Shown one piece after another: positions 1 through 11,447 of a stretch of DNA of 64,000 nucleotides. Below the pieces are notes generated by a model. It ran no database searches. It had not been told where the DNA came from and worked only from the letters and a program-made list of their open reading frames with translations. The position numbers and the translations under genes were made by a program. This DNA comes from Micrasema longulum (Eukaryota; Arthropoda; Insecta; Trichoptera; Brachycentridae). The DNA lies in assembly GCA_022494885.1 (NCBI GenBank), contig JAGVSM010000203.1, forward strand, positions 124,001 through 188,000. Direction: 5' to 3'. Every line of letters starts with the position of its first letter. Positions within the stretch are counted from its first letter, which is position 1.

Positions 1-922
1 ACCACCACGGAACTGAAATAAAATGTTCGGACCGAGGCTTTCAAGAATTCGATCAATCTCTTCTAACGCGTTTTTGAAAATATGCATGATAAATTGGAAA
101 AATGCTCACATCTTAAAGGTCGGCATTTAGAAAATTTTGTCTAAAAAAATAAAACCCGCATTCATGCACTTAAAATAAAATTTGTTAAATGACTTTTCTA
201 TTTATTTTGCTGTAATTTTTTTTTCATTTGCCACTGGACACTTGTATATACAGAAATTTATTTATTTAAAAGTAGATGTGTTGAAAGAATAATTATAAAA
301 GAAACCTATTACTAACAAAAGTGGTCTACATTCGTATTTAATTTTGTATTGCAATTAAAATACACTGTTTTTTTTTTTTTTTTGGTTGCCTACAACCGAT
401 ATAATTATAATTATAATATCTAATGATTCATAATTTTTTTGATATTATTGTTAAAAACATAGAAAACAAACATTATTTTTTTCAAAATTACTCCAATAAC
501 TGATTTAAAATCCAATACAAAATTTAAGATACCTAGCTCACATTTTGAAAACTATTTGGCTATTACACATATACTGTACTTTGCTTTTGATTATTTTTAA
601 GTTCATTCACCTGTTACATGAGTTCACTGATCGTGTTATAAAATAAAAAATAAATAATTGAAAAATGTACATAAAAAACATTAACAGTATAGCTACAATT
701 ACTTCAAACTTCACTAAGTACATTATTTGTTAAAAGTCAATACTTATGCATGCATATAAAATCATTCATTTCAGTTCTTTTATTCTTTTCAAAATGATCT
801 AAATTTATTTTTAATGTTTACCATGGGAATGGAAGACTTGAAAATAATATAGTGAAATAAATTCATACAAAATTTAAAAGTTAAATACTGGATCTCATGG
901 GGGTATTTTAAGATAATAAAAT
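1..922 (-). other. AT-rich region downstream of Orai, probably including its 3' UTR
   Basis: No open frame or recognisable repeat was found. The stretch lies immediately 3' of the Orai stop codon on the minus strand. It contains several TTTATT strings (AATAAA on the minus strand), for example near 190, 256 and 806, so the transcript end cannot be picked by eye. Confidence 0.4.
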
Positions 923-2525
923 CTATACAATATGTCCCTGGTCCAAAAGACCCATTCCGTTATGTCTTCCTTCCTGATCACCTAATTCTATTTGCTCCTT
1001 TAGAAGTTCTAGTTCTCGAATCCCAGAAACTGTTACTTCGTATTTATGCGTAACTAGAGTACGGTAAAAGTGAATTGCAAAAGCTAAAAACACAATTAGA
1101 ACCGGTATAAGAACAACACATGCAGACCAAGCAGCAATTGGACTAAGATCATAAAATTTCACCCAGCATAAAATAGCAATTTCCAATAAAAATAGCAATA
1201 GGCCTAAGAGGGTCGAGAACGCCCAGGCTGTTTCAATATACCAATGCAATCTCTCGTGTGGAGACTCGTGAACTAAGGAGATGCTGTGTAAATTGCAAAT
1301 AGCATCGATGTTTGGTAGGATGCATGTACTAATCATTAGTGCTAACATATGGACGGCGACTAGGAGAGTTGTGCAGATAGCAAAAGCAACCAGCATTCCT
1401 TGAGGCACTTTGGATTGTTCGTTCAATTGTACTTCAACCATTGCAACCTAAAAATATTTCAAATGACTTGTTACAAAATTAAAAAATAAAGATATTATCA
1501 TTAAACTGAGCTTCGAAACCCATCCAGGAAAAACCCATACATTGGAAGTAAATAAAAATATAAGACAGTAATCCCCTGTGAGATCTGTTTATCCGCTCCT
1601 TTCCTATAAATATCTAAAAATGTAAATAAATTAAATGCCTACTAACAAAAATATTGAAAATAAATACATACATATTTCGAAATTTATACCAGATGTACAT
1701 CCGAACCAGCGTTGCCAACCCTATCGATTTTGGGAGTAATCTACCAAATTCGATGGAAATTCTATTGATTTTGAAACATTTCTCTATACAATAAAATTTC
1801 AATCTAAAAATGGTTTTATCTATGAAATGTTGAACAACTGGAATTTTTTATAACAGCAACTACCCTCTTTTGGGTAAACAACAAATCATCTCGAAAGGTT
1901 GAAAACCGTGGCCACCGCCTCTGGCCATCCCCCACAAATCTTGAGGTCAGAATCTTCTTGAGGTTAGTAACTCTGAATACCCCCTCCCATCGAATCTACC
2001 AAAATCTATTGATTTATTTTTTAGGCTACATATTTTTGTTTGATGGGGGTTGGCAATTCTGACTCGGATAGAACTACGATCATATATTTATTCAATTTAA
2101 AGATCAAATCAATGATATTACTGTATCAAAAAGGAAATAAATTACACGTCAATTATGGGACACATAGGTTATAAACAGTAACACAATATACAGAGTAATC
2201 AATTTATTTATTTGACGAAAAATTGAATATTTTTTAATAATTGCTCTATTTACCAACCGAATTGATCAATAAACATTTTATATTGATGTACTGCTACAGT
2301 ACCCTAGCACTATTAGGGTACTTACTTACTAACAGATAAAGGTAAAAATTCATACTTTTATAAAATTTTAATATTTACCATTGCGAAACCAGATAGCAGT
2401 GCAGAAGTTTTGCTGGATGCCTTCAGCTTGGCTCTGCTGAGCTGAAGTTTCCTCCATGATAAGTATCCCGGAGTATGGAGTCCATCACCAGATTGAGACA
2501 TACCACCACTCTGTTCACCAGACAT
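923..2525 (-). CDS. Orai: Orai, calcium release-activated calcium channel subunit (two coding exons)
   Basis: This is the pore subunit of the store-operated (CRAC) calcium channel of the plasma membrane, opened by the ER sensor STIM. Exons are 2525..2379 (49 codons, phase 0, donor GTAAAT) and 1447..923 (174 codons plus stop, acceptor TTTTTAG), separated by a 931-bp intron, giving 223 aa. Seen: the insect N-terminal motif [15 protein letters not shown] (residues 21-35), TM1 with [14 protein letters not shown], selectivity-filter Glu54 (human E106), Lys39 at human R91, TM2 about 68-92, TM3 about 122-144 with Glu138 (human E190), TM4 about 156-179, and a C-terminal STIM-binding helix at about 189-204 ([16 protein letters not shown]). 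Exon 1 carries an in-frame TAG just upstream of the ATG. Other arthropod Orai proteins have longer N-termini, so further 5' exons or isoforms are possible. Oddity: the acidic residues that follow QL in TM1 of human Orai1 are replaced (QLNEQSK). Family identity is nearly certain. Confidence 0.96.
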
Positions 2526-2884
2526 CAAAGATCTGTTCTATTCATTCAAATACAATTATATATTCAGAGATTTCCTTGATTTAAAAATAACATAAATGGA
2601 CAGGTTGATTTGTACTGTCGGCATAAATATATACTAAGCTAATTTTTGCAATTTTGACTGTATGATGACTTAGTGAAAGCCATTAGAAATTATTTTTTCG
2701 ATTGAATTGGAATTTACTTTTCACCACTTTATGATTAATTATATTATTATTGCAAAACAGTAAACATTGTGATCCTGACAGTCATTAGTGTTACAATGTT
2801 TATTATTTTACAAAAAATATTTTTAAAAAGAAGTTATTTTACTAAGATTATTAATTTTATGACTCTCAAGGGGTGACCAAAATG

Positions 2885-3040
2885 TATTTTTTATAGCAAA
2901 GAAATATTTCTGTTTTTATGATTTACCCAAATATTAAAATATTTTGGAGCCATTTTAAATGAGTTGTAAATAACTTACTCTAAGAAAATAAGAATCAGGA
3001 TTCGGTAGAGTGGAGTTTGAACCTCGGAACTCTGCATTTT
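2885..3040 (-). mobile_element. SINE family S1, copy 1 (tRNA-type B box, minus orientation)
   Basis: Shares with 33582-33722, 47048-47240 and 54800-54892 a block containing TATTTGGGTAAAT, a GAGTTGTAAATAACT core and a TTTGAACCTC string resembling a polymerase III B box. Four copies at unrelated sites in both orientations support a dispersed tRNA-derived SINE. The ends are approximate. Confidence 0.6.
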
Positions 3041-3539
3041 TTTTTCTTAGTTCACTAAGCATTAATAAAGCTATGATTCGATTAATTCATTTATTGATTT
3101 TAACGAGTCCATATGTATAAAACAGAAAATCTTGATAACACCATCGTTTAGTAAACCCATTTAAACAATACAGGTAGTAAATAGTATTTCATTCTAGGTA
3201 TGCTCATGAAGTTATGATATTTAAAAGAAAATGGAAGTTTGTAAGTTTAGAGTTCAGAGTATAGATAAAACTCTGTTATTCAGTATACATCATTCATGAT
3301 TTATCAACAATGTACTAAATAATTATCATTATTTCAAATATTTCTCATTAAAAGTTTGTTTGTGCTTAGTAAAATTTGAATTTGGACTTCTTACATGTAT
3401 ATATTATAATTTAAAAATCTGCATCTTAAAAACAACAATGACAAATTAATATAGGTATCTCTATACTTTTTAAAAATATTTATTTATTTTTTTAATATCA
3501 AGTACATTTTTTACTTTGTGGTATGACATTTTACACTTA

Positions 3540-3731
3540 TTTATTTATAAAATTGTACAAGTCACTTTAACTTTTGAATAATACGTTGACCGGTTTTGAG
3601 GTTACTTCATCATCATCAGGAGTTGTCCTGTTCAAGGTTAAAGGACAAGTCCTGATGATGAGGAAGTAACCTCGAAACCCGTCAATGTATAATTCAAAAG
3701 TTTAAGTGGTCTTTGCAAACTTATAAATAAA
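3540..3731. repeat. Long palindrome (foldback), arms of about 91 bp
   Basis: The left arm 3540-3630 and right arm 3641-3731 are reverse complements with scattered mismatches around a loop of about 10 bp. Both arms contain GAGGTTACTTC, ATCATCAGGA and AACTTTTGAAT. A single transcript would fold into a long hairpin. It resembles a foldback element or a head-to-head element end; no coding capacity. Confidence 0.8.
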
Positions 3732-4865
3732 TATTTTCATATTCATTTTATATATTTCCGTACTAATTTTTTAATTCACGAGATTTATATGGATTCACTG
3801 GTATTAAATACCTATGCATACTTATTAATGCAATAAATTTATAAAATAAATAAATAAGCATCTCTATGGTTCTTTATTATAAACAAAATATAGAAATACC
3901 TTCATCAATTTGTGTATATATTAGGCCAATTATAAATTTTCATTTGTTTTTCTAAAATTAATAGACGGAATATTTTTTTTAATTTTACAAAATTAGAAAA
4001 AAACTATTCAAACTTCATAACAAAAGCTTAACATGACTAAAAGGCTAGTGAAAAGAATCTGGTCATATTATTATACATATAATATAAAAAACATATTGTA
4101 AACTAATGAATCAAATTATTTTGAAATATGTTTGTGTTTGAATGCACCAGCACTTTAATGAGACATGCAATAGTTTGATTAAATATTTTTTCTTGAATAT
4201 AAGCAAAATGGCAATTTTCTTTTTTGGAAAGGTTATTTTATCACCATTTCAAGTTATTTTACTACCCCCATATACAAATATATATTAATATTTGCGCCCT
4301 TCAGATTTTTATAAAAATGGCACGAAAGATATAAATCATCTCCAATAATAATAATATAAACCAAATAGGCATTAGATTTTTTTTAAAATATTGACATTAT
4401 TGACCATTATTTAATGTTATAAGATAATGAAAAATAAAAAAAACAAATATAAGATTTTAATATTACATGTATCAAAAGTTGTTTAATAACATAGATGTTT
4501 AAAATATTGAGTATTATAAATAAATTAAATATATAATAAAAACACCTCTTACAAGATAAAGCTTTTTTTTTGCATATAAATCAAGTGTGTGATGAAGGTG
4601 TAAAAATGCAATTTGAATTATTGTGCACTAAAAAAAGTTGATAAGATGCATTTATTTTGGCAATAGGATATGAAATCGACGGTGGAAAGGCAAAAATTCC
4701 TAAGCTACGTGTAGCCAACTTTTTTTTTTTCTAAATTATTAAAAAATCTCATATCTTTAATATTCATTTTAAATTATGGAGGAATCACTTCAAAATATTT
4801 AGGTATGAATATTTTATGAAAAAAAGAAAGGAAATAACTATTCTGTACATTACATTGTAATATAT

Positions 4866-5094
4866 CGTCAGTGATACTGCAATACTGTGTAACCTTTTTT
4901 ATGAAAATGTTTTACTGATATACTTTTTTTTGTAATTATTACTATTATTACTCTAAATAATGACAGTTTTTCTAATACTCCAGTGGTATTTTTGGTTGAT
5001 TACAATCGTAAGTAATATGTTAAGAGAACGCTTTTAAGGTTCCACTGCCAAAAAATTTAATCGTCAGTTACAGCGTATTGCAGTATCACCGTCA
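4866..5094. mobile_element. MITE, about 229 bp, with inverted ends
   Basis: The ends read GTCAGTGATACTGCAATAC and, in reverse complement from the right, GACGGTGATACTGCAATAC, followed by related GTAAC. The interior is AT-rich and non-coding. The terminal repeats make this a non-autonomous DNA transposon; superfamily not assigned. Confidence 0.65.
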
Positions 5095-5566
5095 AAATCA
5101 TTCTCAAATAATTTGAATTATAATGCGCTTAAGGAAAGCATTTTACTTTTTTTATTTAAAACTAAAAATAGCCACGGTAAGTACTTGAGTGGAAAAATAA
5201 CATGCGGTGGCATGATAAAACAAACAAATGATGAGTTGATTGATGTAAAAAAGGCATGCAAACATGAATATCTGAAAAGACGACTTTGGAAAGGGAGTTT
5301 TATTATGGTCATTCATAAGTGGTATATCTATTATGTCCTACCGGTAAATACTTGCAGAAAGAAGTGTGAGAGTGCCAGACACCTGTTACCAGTGACTATT
5401 TCAGATCATAAGACAGCCAGGCTGCAACCTTGAATTGATGAAAAAAAAAGAAAATAAAATCTAATGATACCTACATCATGAGTCAATTCACTGAACACAA
5501 CTTATTATTTTATGGTCAGGATAGCCAGTGGCCGAGCCAGTGTGCAAGAACACGAGTAAGAGTTTA

Positions 5567-5788
5567 ATTTTCAAAACAATTTGTTCCCGCTAAGCCTCTA
5601 TCTGGAGACTTGTTAGCAGGTGGGAAAGAGGGGATATGGAAGAAGGTTATGAAAAATACACCACAACACCCAGAACAATTGAGAATAAAATCTTTGTTGA
5701 ATATTTTTCTTGCAACCGCCGGGAATCGAACCCGCGACACCAGTTTCACAGTTGGCCGTCTAACCGACTGCGCCACGGCGATTGTCAA
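5567..5788 (-). mobile_element. tRNA-derived SINE (minus orientation)
   Basis: On the minus strand the head (5788 down to about 5703) carries an A box TGGCGCAGTCGGTTA and a B box GGTTCGATTCC at tRNA-like spacing. It is followed by an unrelated body (ATTTTATTCTC, CTGGGTGTTGTGGTG) running to about 5570. The attached body indicates a SINE rather than a free tRNA gene. The small reading frames here are artefacts of the head. Confidence 0.7.
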
Positions 5789-5799
5789 ACTTAAATGTA

Positions 5800-7284
5800 C
5801 GATTGAAGAATGACAGTGTTATCACTTTTCATACGAGCAAATACATTTCAGGATAACAACTTATGAAAATTTAGAATTGTTATAACAGCTAGGTAAAAAC
5901 CAGTGGAGAAACTGAAGCGTGTTCAGTAAAACGAATACGTGTTTAACAATAATACACCCCATGGTATATTTTTGTTGTCTTAGTCAAAAGTAGTTTATGT
6001 ACTGCAAGAAACTTTGTTTTCGAAGATTTCAAACACATCTAAATTGTTGATAAAATGGCGGAAAAATTAAAACTAAATACCTATTAAATATTTTATATGG
6101 AGATGTATTCAATAAAAAAATACTAAATGAACCGAGAAATCAACAAACAGAGCTTGCACATTTTCTCGAAGCAAAGCAAAATTCATTTCAGAAATTACTT
6201 ATATCACTTTAGTCAATAAAATAAGGTGCCTTTATTCAGTACAAAAACTAGGAAGATGGATTTCATTTCTTCTTCTTCTAGTGCCTTGCCGGGTCCCCCT
6301 GACGTTGGCGATCATTACAGCGAAAGCATATGTATCTGTCCTGCACTAATTTTATATTTCGCAGCTAGGACGACTGCTATTACTGCAGGATTTTATTACA
6401 TAAGCTTATTATATTTCTTGGAAGATAGAATGGAACTAACAACTCATGCGTGATTCGATGCAAGACCAATTGTAAAAAGAACATTCATATAATTTGTAGC
6501 AAGCAAAATTATTTTAAAAAGCTTTTGAGTAATTGCAAACCTGTTAAGCTAAAGAGCTGTAATTATTAAGTTAGTACGGCATTACCTTATAATATTTCAA
6601 CCGCCCAAATTTGTCAACTTCTGGAGCTTGGTTTACACGAACTGAGTTAAATCCTGCGGTACTTGCTGACCACACAGACATTACTAAAGAAAAATCTTGA
6701 TAAAATAAGACAAAAACTATTCAATTCTGAATTGTAGAAAACCGCAATGTAATTATAAAAGTAAATCTTTACAAGGAGTGTATGCTAGTAAAAAAAATAA
6801 CGTAAATATTATTCATACCAAAAATAAAAACACTCGCGTCCGTTTATGTCATTTTTTTATAGATGTCAAAATTGCCAGTCAAATCAAAATCCGTCAAATG
6901 GTCAAATATCTTGTAAAAAAATATCATGTAAAATTTTCCAGAGACGAAAATTGTGTAGAAATAGAAGCATCAAAAGAATTAGATCCATAGACAAAACTTT
7001 GATTAAGTGGTGTGAAAAGATTGTGCAGATATGTCATACAAATAATCGATTATGTAACCGAATTATTATAACTATAAAAATTATAACACTTTTTTAAATT
7101 AATACATGCAAGCCTTATCTCCCCATTAAAAAAACAGCTGTTATTTTTAGTTCATCAGGTTTTTTTTATCTTTTGGTTAATATATTTTGTTTTTAGTACA
7201 AATTTTAATTAGCAAAACATGTACATTTATTTTTTAATTAAAATATTCCAACAGAGATATAGAACATTTTATATGTCGAAAATA
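5800..7284. other. Non-coding AT-rich stretch, no feature recognised
   Basis: Short chance ORFs only. No repeat matching the rest of the window and no splice-supported coding segment was found. Confidence 0.4.
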
Positions 7285-7340
7285 GAAGTCTAGGAATTTA
7301 CAGGGTGTATGACCGGTCATTTGCTGATTTATCTTATTTT
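7285..7340 (+). repeat. Repeat family A, short partial copy
   Basis: Contains GAAGTCTAGG, TTTACAGGG and a diverged TATGACC-GTCATT-GCTG block, matching the core of family A seen best at 17440-17815 and 61074-61262. Truncated and diverged. Confidence 0.5.
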
Positions 7341-7479
7341 GGTAAACTTGGCTGAAAAAACATTGAACAAAGATGACTGTTTTTGTAGAAATCTTTCACC
7401 GGTAGGTATTTAAGTTGTTTCAATGAGCCCTGCATGGAAACTTGATTTCTTCTTTTTGTATCAGAGGTATCCAATAAAA

Positions 7480-8290
7480 GCATTGTTTTGTCTTGATCTC
7501 TAGCCATTGTGGTATTCCCGGGAAAGAAAAAATTAACGCGTTAGCAAAAGGAAGCAGTCTATTCCTGGGATCCTGCCTATAGCTTACCCACCACATACCG
7601 CACACCGCATCTGAGGACATAAGTCTCCTTGGCGGTGCCCACATACACGGAAAATTTGCTCGTTGTCAAACGAGAAAAGCTGCCTGAAGGAGATCTCTGA
7701 AATCTGGTAGCCTTAGCATCTTTGTGCCGAAAGAAAGTAATCCAGAAGTACATAATATGTACTTCATTGGATTGAGAAGAGAGGGAAGTGAATTCATCAC
7801 TGACGGGATCCTGCCTATAGTTACTTTTACTACCACTGGGTGATCTCCTCGTTATGATGGAGGAGAAACAACTTTGCGCTTGGCAAAAGAATATTGGGTA
7901 GCCCTCCCAAGTCAAGGAAATACATCTTTTACAACTGAAACCAAATGTAACGGAAAAGCCTTGGTTTTTCAGAGTGACTCTTAACAAGTTTGAGACATCC
8001 TCCATATTGTAGAATGCGTATTGGGCACTGATTTAATGGTTCTCACCTATTCAGAGTCCATGTGGGGACTCTGTGATCTGCGAATATCAGCTCGAGGAGG
8101 AAGATTTAACCATGTTTTTTTTTATGCCCCATAAATGATTGTTATCCTGAGTTCCTATCCAACCTCTCCGATATCAATGTACCATTCCCTACACTCATAT
8201 TTTAATGTGTAACTCTAATGTTCTCATCCAATAAACATATGTACACATTCAAAAGTTTATGTAAATATCTAGTTAAATATTGTATTAAGT
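7480..8290 (+). mobile_element. Decayed LINE fragment with RNase H end and zinc-knuckle region
   Basis: In the plus frame, SHCGIPGKEKINALAK (about 7500-7550) resembles the C-terminal end of an RNase H domain of LINE ORF2. From about 7830 to 8280 the sequence is a frameshifted copy of the element read on the minus strand at 18550-19115: it shares GDLLVM, LKPNVTEKPWF, LNKFETSS and QLEEEDL. Positions 7584-7760 also recur at 46885-47270. Multiple stops show it is dead. Confidence 0.7.
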
Positions 8291-8644
8291 TGAAAATATG
8301 TAATATATCGATATGCATGGTGTACTCATATGTATTTTATGAAAGATTTTCGGGAAACAAGTACTGTTTGTTAGTAGATGGTGTGTAATGAGGAATATAA
8401 AAAAATCATTTTAAAAATTTAAACACAGCAGGTTTCTGAAAAAAACTATTAAAGTGGAAAATTTCGAATCACGTTTAAAAAATGAAAAAAAGGTGTATTG
8501 ACAAAATTCTTCTTTTAATAAATAAAAAAACACGTGACGTGTTGCTGATAGTTATTTAATATATATATATAATTTAATTTAAATTTTGTATAAAAAATAA
8601 TTACAACAAATACAAACAATACATTTCGCCGTGCGGTAGCGCTG

Positions 8645-8780
8645 CTGGACCAATAGCGGGCGGTACTAGGTTGGCCAATCACGTGGCGAGAGAGATAGCG
8701 AGCACATTCACCCACTCTATCGGTCTCTCTCGCGCCACGTATAAGGACGCCCCCCTCCCGCTACCCGGCCGCAGTTCCCT
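8645..8780 (+). promoter_or_regulatory. Orphan RNA polymerase II core promoter: CCAAT, E-box, TATA, Inr
   Basis: A GC-rich island in AT-rich DNA. In order: CCAAT at 8650-8654, CCAAT at 8675-8679 overlapping E-box CACGTG at 8680-8685, GAGAGAGA near 8688, TCTCTC near 8724, TATAAGG at 8740-8746, and an arthropod-type Inr GCAGTT with its A at 8773. The TATA-to-Inr spacing (about 33 bp) is canonical. A third CCAAT lies at 8782-8786. Downstream there is only a tiny ATG frame (from about 8816) and a possible GTAAAT donor near 8840, so it may start a non-coding first exon, a lncRNA, or be an LTR promoter from a lost element. Confidence 0.5.
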
Positions 8781-8849
8781 GCCAATCGCACGGTGATCAA
8801 CATACAAACATAAATATGAACAATTTTATCTCTATGACACAGTAAATAA

Positions 8850-9660
8850 CATAGTAGGCAGTCAATAATATTTTATTAAATAATATTTATTCTATAGTAT
8901 ATGCTTCAGTATGGCGATGACCACCCCCGAAAGCGACAAATGTTAGTCTTTATTGGGGAGTAGTACCTCGCATACACATACTGAAGTTCCTGATTAAATA
9001 TATTGAAAGGCCCCAAGAAGGGCCGCCAAGTTGGCATACGCACATATTTGGCATATTTCTGCGTAGCATCACAATGAATGTCTGTTAGAGAATGAAGGCA
9101 CGGAAGGCCCACGAATTGAAATGCCATTTTCTTCGTGCTGGTAACGGGTCTATTATATGATAATTTCATTTATCACGCAGTTAATTTTCTCCAAATAGTC
9201 TTATTTTTCTAAAAATATCCTATTACCTAGACTTTTAAATTTAAAACATTTTAGTAGATATGACGGAAAAAATGATAAGGCACATACAACAAATTGATCA
9301 CATTATAATTTATTGAGATCTAAATTTACTGTGTTGATGTTCCTGGAACTACGTATTAAGATAACATTGTCTGTTTTCGCAAAAATTTACGTGATTATTT
9401 TGCTGAATTCTTATCTTAATTTTATCTTAGAAAATAAAAATGTATTTTTATAAAGACAGTGGAGTGCGCAGCATAAAAAACAGCTGTTGTATTTTAAACC
9501 TAAAATGTATTTTAGAATGTCTCTTTTTTGGTTTTTCAATCGATAAAGGTTGACTGCAATCTTTAGTTGGTACTAGGTAAACAAGCTTTCCATGTGATAA
9601 TCTTGGTGTAAAAATGAAAAATAATCTTATTTATTTTAGTTTAAATTTATATTTGCCCAT
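8850..9660. other. No recognised feature
   Basis: An 87-codon open frame on the minus strand (9169-8906) is the only notable item. It has no recognisable motif and no supporting splice or promoter signals, so it is not called as a gene. Confidence 0.35.
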
Positions 9661-9661
9661 A

Positions 9662-10509
9662 CCAGGGGCCTTATACTTGACTCATTCGTCTTTAAAGTCG
9701 TATGCGACTTCCGTAATTCGACGAGTGACAGCATTCTTGAACTACCCATACAAATGCAGTCGATTGAAAACCAATCGACTTTAACTCGACTGCCCCAAAG
9801 CACTTGACATTGACAATCGAATGCGACATCGTAACTTCAGCTGCCAAACCTCCTTCTTGTGAAATGCTCGGCATTCGTGTTTGAATGACGAGTAGATATT
9901 TTTGTTGTATTTTAACTTGGAATTTACAAAACTGATCAATGTTATGATGATGCGTATCAACAAATGTGCAACATATATAATTGTACCTATTTTTAATTCA
10001 TTCTCAAATGAAGTTTCACTAGAAACATGATTTCAAAATTATTGTTTCGTTCGTCAATGTCAAAATACGTATTTGAGAATTATCTCATATTAATGTATTG
10101 TACACTTTTAAAATCAATTAAATGAAAATGAACTATTTCTAATAACATGAAGATGTGTTTTTTTAATTAATTAAATGAATATGAAATAATTCTAATAACA
10201 TGAAGATGTGTGTCAAAGGCAAATAATAATTTACAATGTTGCAGTGTCTCAGTAAAAAAAAATTCTTTTATTTCTTTCATAATATTCCATACACAAAATA
10301 TTCAACAGAAGAAGTCTGACAACAAACAATAAAGTTTTATGTGTGGCAGGAGACTAGAAGAGCTATAGATAAATACGGATTTGTTAGTATTGTAATTAAA
10401 TTGTCGGAGGGTTTTCAAGAATAGCATTATGACAAAACAATCGAGATGCGCAATCGACTATTGTCGAGTGGGTGACAAAATGTCACATCTATCCAGCATA
10501 AGGCTCCAG
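9662..10509. mobile_element. Candidate non-autonomous DNA element, about 850 bp
   Basis: The left end CCAGGGGCCTTATACTTGA and the reverse complement of the right end GCTGGAGCCTTATGCTGGA match at 14 of 19 positions. The interior is rich in TCGATT/AATCGA strings, including a small hairpin GTCGATTG-AAAAC-CAATCGAC near 9762. There is no transposase. The target duplication is not clear. Confidence 0.45.
10107..10213. repeat. Tandem duplication, unit about 57 bp, two copies
   Basis: Both units contain CAATTAAATGAA or AATTAAATGAA followed by CTAATAACATGAAGATGTGT. They lie inside the candidate element at 9662-10509. Confidence 0.65.
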
Positions 10510-10597
10510 CGATAAATAATACATTGAAAATAGATTTGAAAATGTAGACGGTTTCGGTTTAAGAATGTTTAAATTCAATTTATTATTATATAATATC

Positions 10598-10668
10598 TTA
10601 AGTTTGTCCAAATGTTTGTTGAAAAATACTGGATTTCACCTCTAATGTTATCCATCTCTGTTGTAATT
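10598..10668 (+). repeat. Repeat family A, partial copy (tail segment)
   Basis: Carries GTTTGTCCAAATGTTTGTTG, ACTGGATTTCACC and CATCTCTGTTGTAATTTATTA, the same blocks as the downstream half of the copy at 17440-17815. Confidence 0.5.
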
Positions 10669-11206
10669 TATTATATTAAAAACGGAGCAACGAAGTAAAT
10701 AATTCAAGAGACAAAATGCTGTTTTTTCAATGAATTCATTGCACGCGGACGTTTAGAAATTTAATTTGGTTTATTTGCCCTTAATGACATATTAAAAGGT
10801 ACTGTGTTGGAAATAATAATTTACGCTTCTTTTCGTTTTCAAAACACTTTACATATTGTTCATGTTTTTTTATTCAGGGTGCATGAACATTTTTTTCAGG
10901 TTTACAGAAATAACACAAACGTTTAAATGATACGTGGGTATCTATATAATGCATTGAAAGAAGATGCAGATAGATATATAAAAGAACGACAAAATATGAA
11001 GCAGGAAAATTATAAAAATAAACAAAATATCACATTAATTACATCAAAATATCAATTAGGTGTATCATCATTTTTGCCACGAGACACATTAAAAGATAAA
11101 ACGGTTTTTCGGCAAGATCATATAATAATACAATTTTCCGTACTCAGCTCTAGACATGGTCGCTGTATTTTTTAGTAGATAAACACACGTTGCTATGGTC
11201 ACCAAG

Positions 11207-11447
11207 GCCCCGATTACAATGGGAAGTTATTATTTGTCTTCAATTTTATCTACAAAGTAAAATTAAGTTTTATATATGAAAAGCAAGATATACATACAAT
11301 TTTTTCTTCCAAACGTGTTCACTTATAGTTTACCGACGAAGATACTATAAATATTCATTTAAATATACTCATTTTCGAACACAAATATCGGGTTTTCTTT
11401 CTAGACAGTCGAAGATAACTCTGTTAACTTCCCATTGTAATCGGGGC
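11207..11447. mobile_element. MITE with perfect 23-bp terminal inverted repeats (family M1)
   Basis: The left end 11207-11229 begins GCCCCGATTACAATGGGA and the right end 11425-11447 is its exact reverse complement. The interior (about 195 bp) is non-coding. A second, diverged copy is at 53413-53619. A non-autonomous DNA transposon; no clear target duplication. Confidence 0.8.

Noticed and set aside
3640..3690. Hammerhead ribozyme (CTGATGA ... GAAA ... GTC inside the palindrome)
   Set aside because: The conserved boxes are present, but the closing pair of stem II does not form (U opposite C), and stems I and III are too weak. The motif is better explained by the palindromic transposon end.
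5113..5433. 106-aa plus-strand ORF
   Set aside because: It resembles no domain, lacks a signal peptide or splice-supported neighbours, and begins right after a MITE.
8906..9169. 87-aa minus-strand ORF near the orphan promoter
   Set aside because: It has no recognisable motif, runs opposite to the promoter, and has no signal peptide or splice context.
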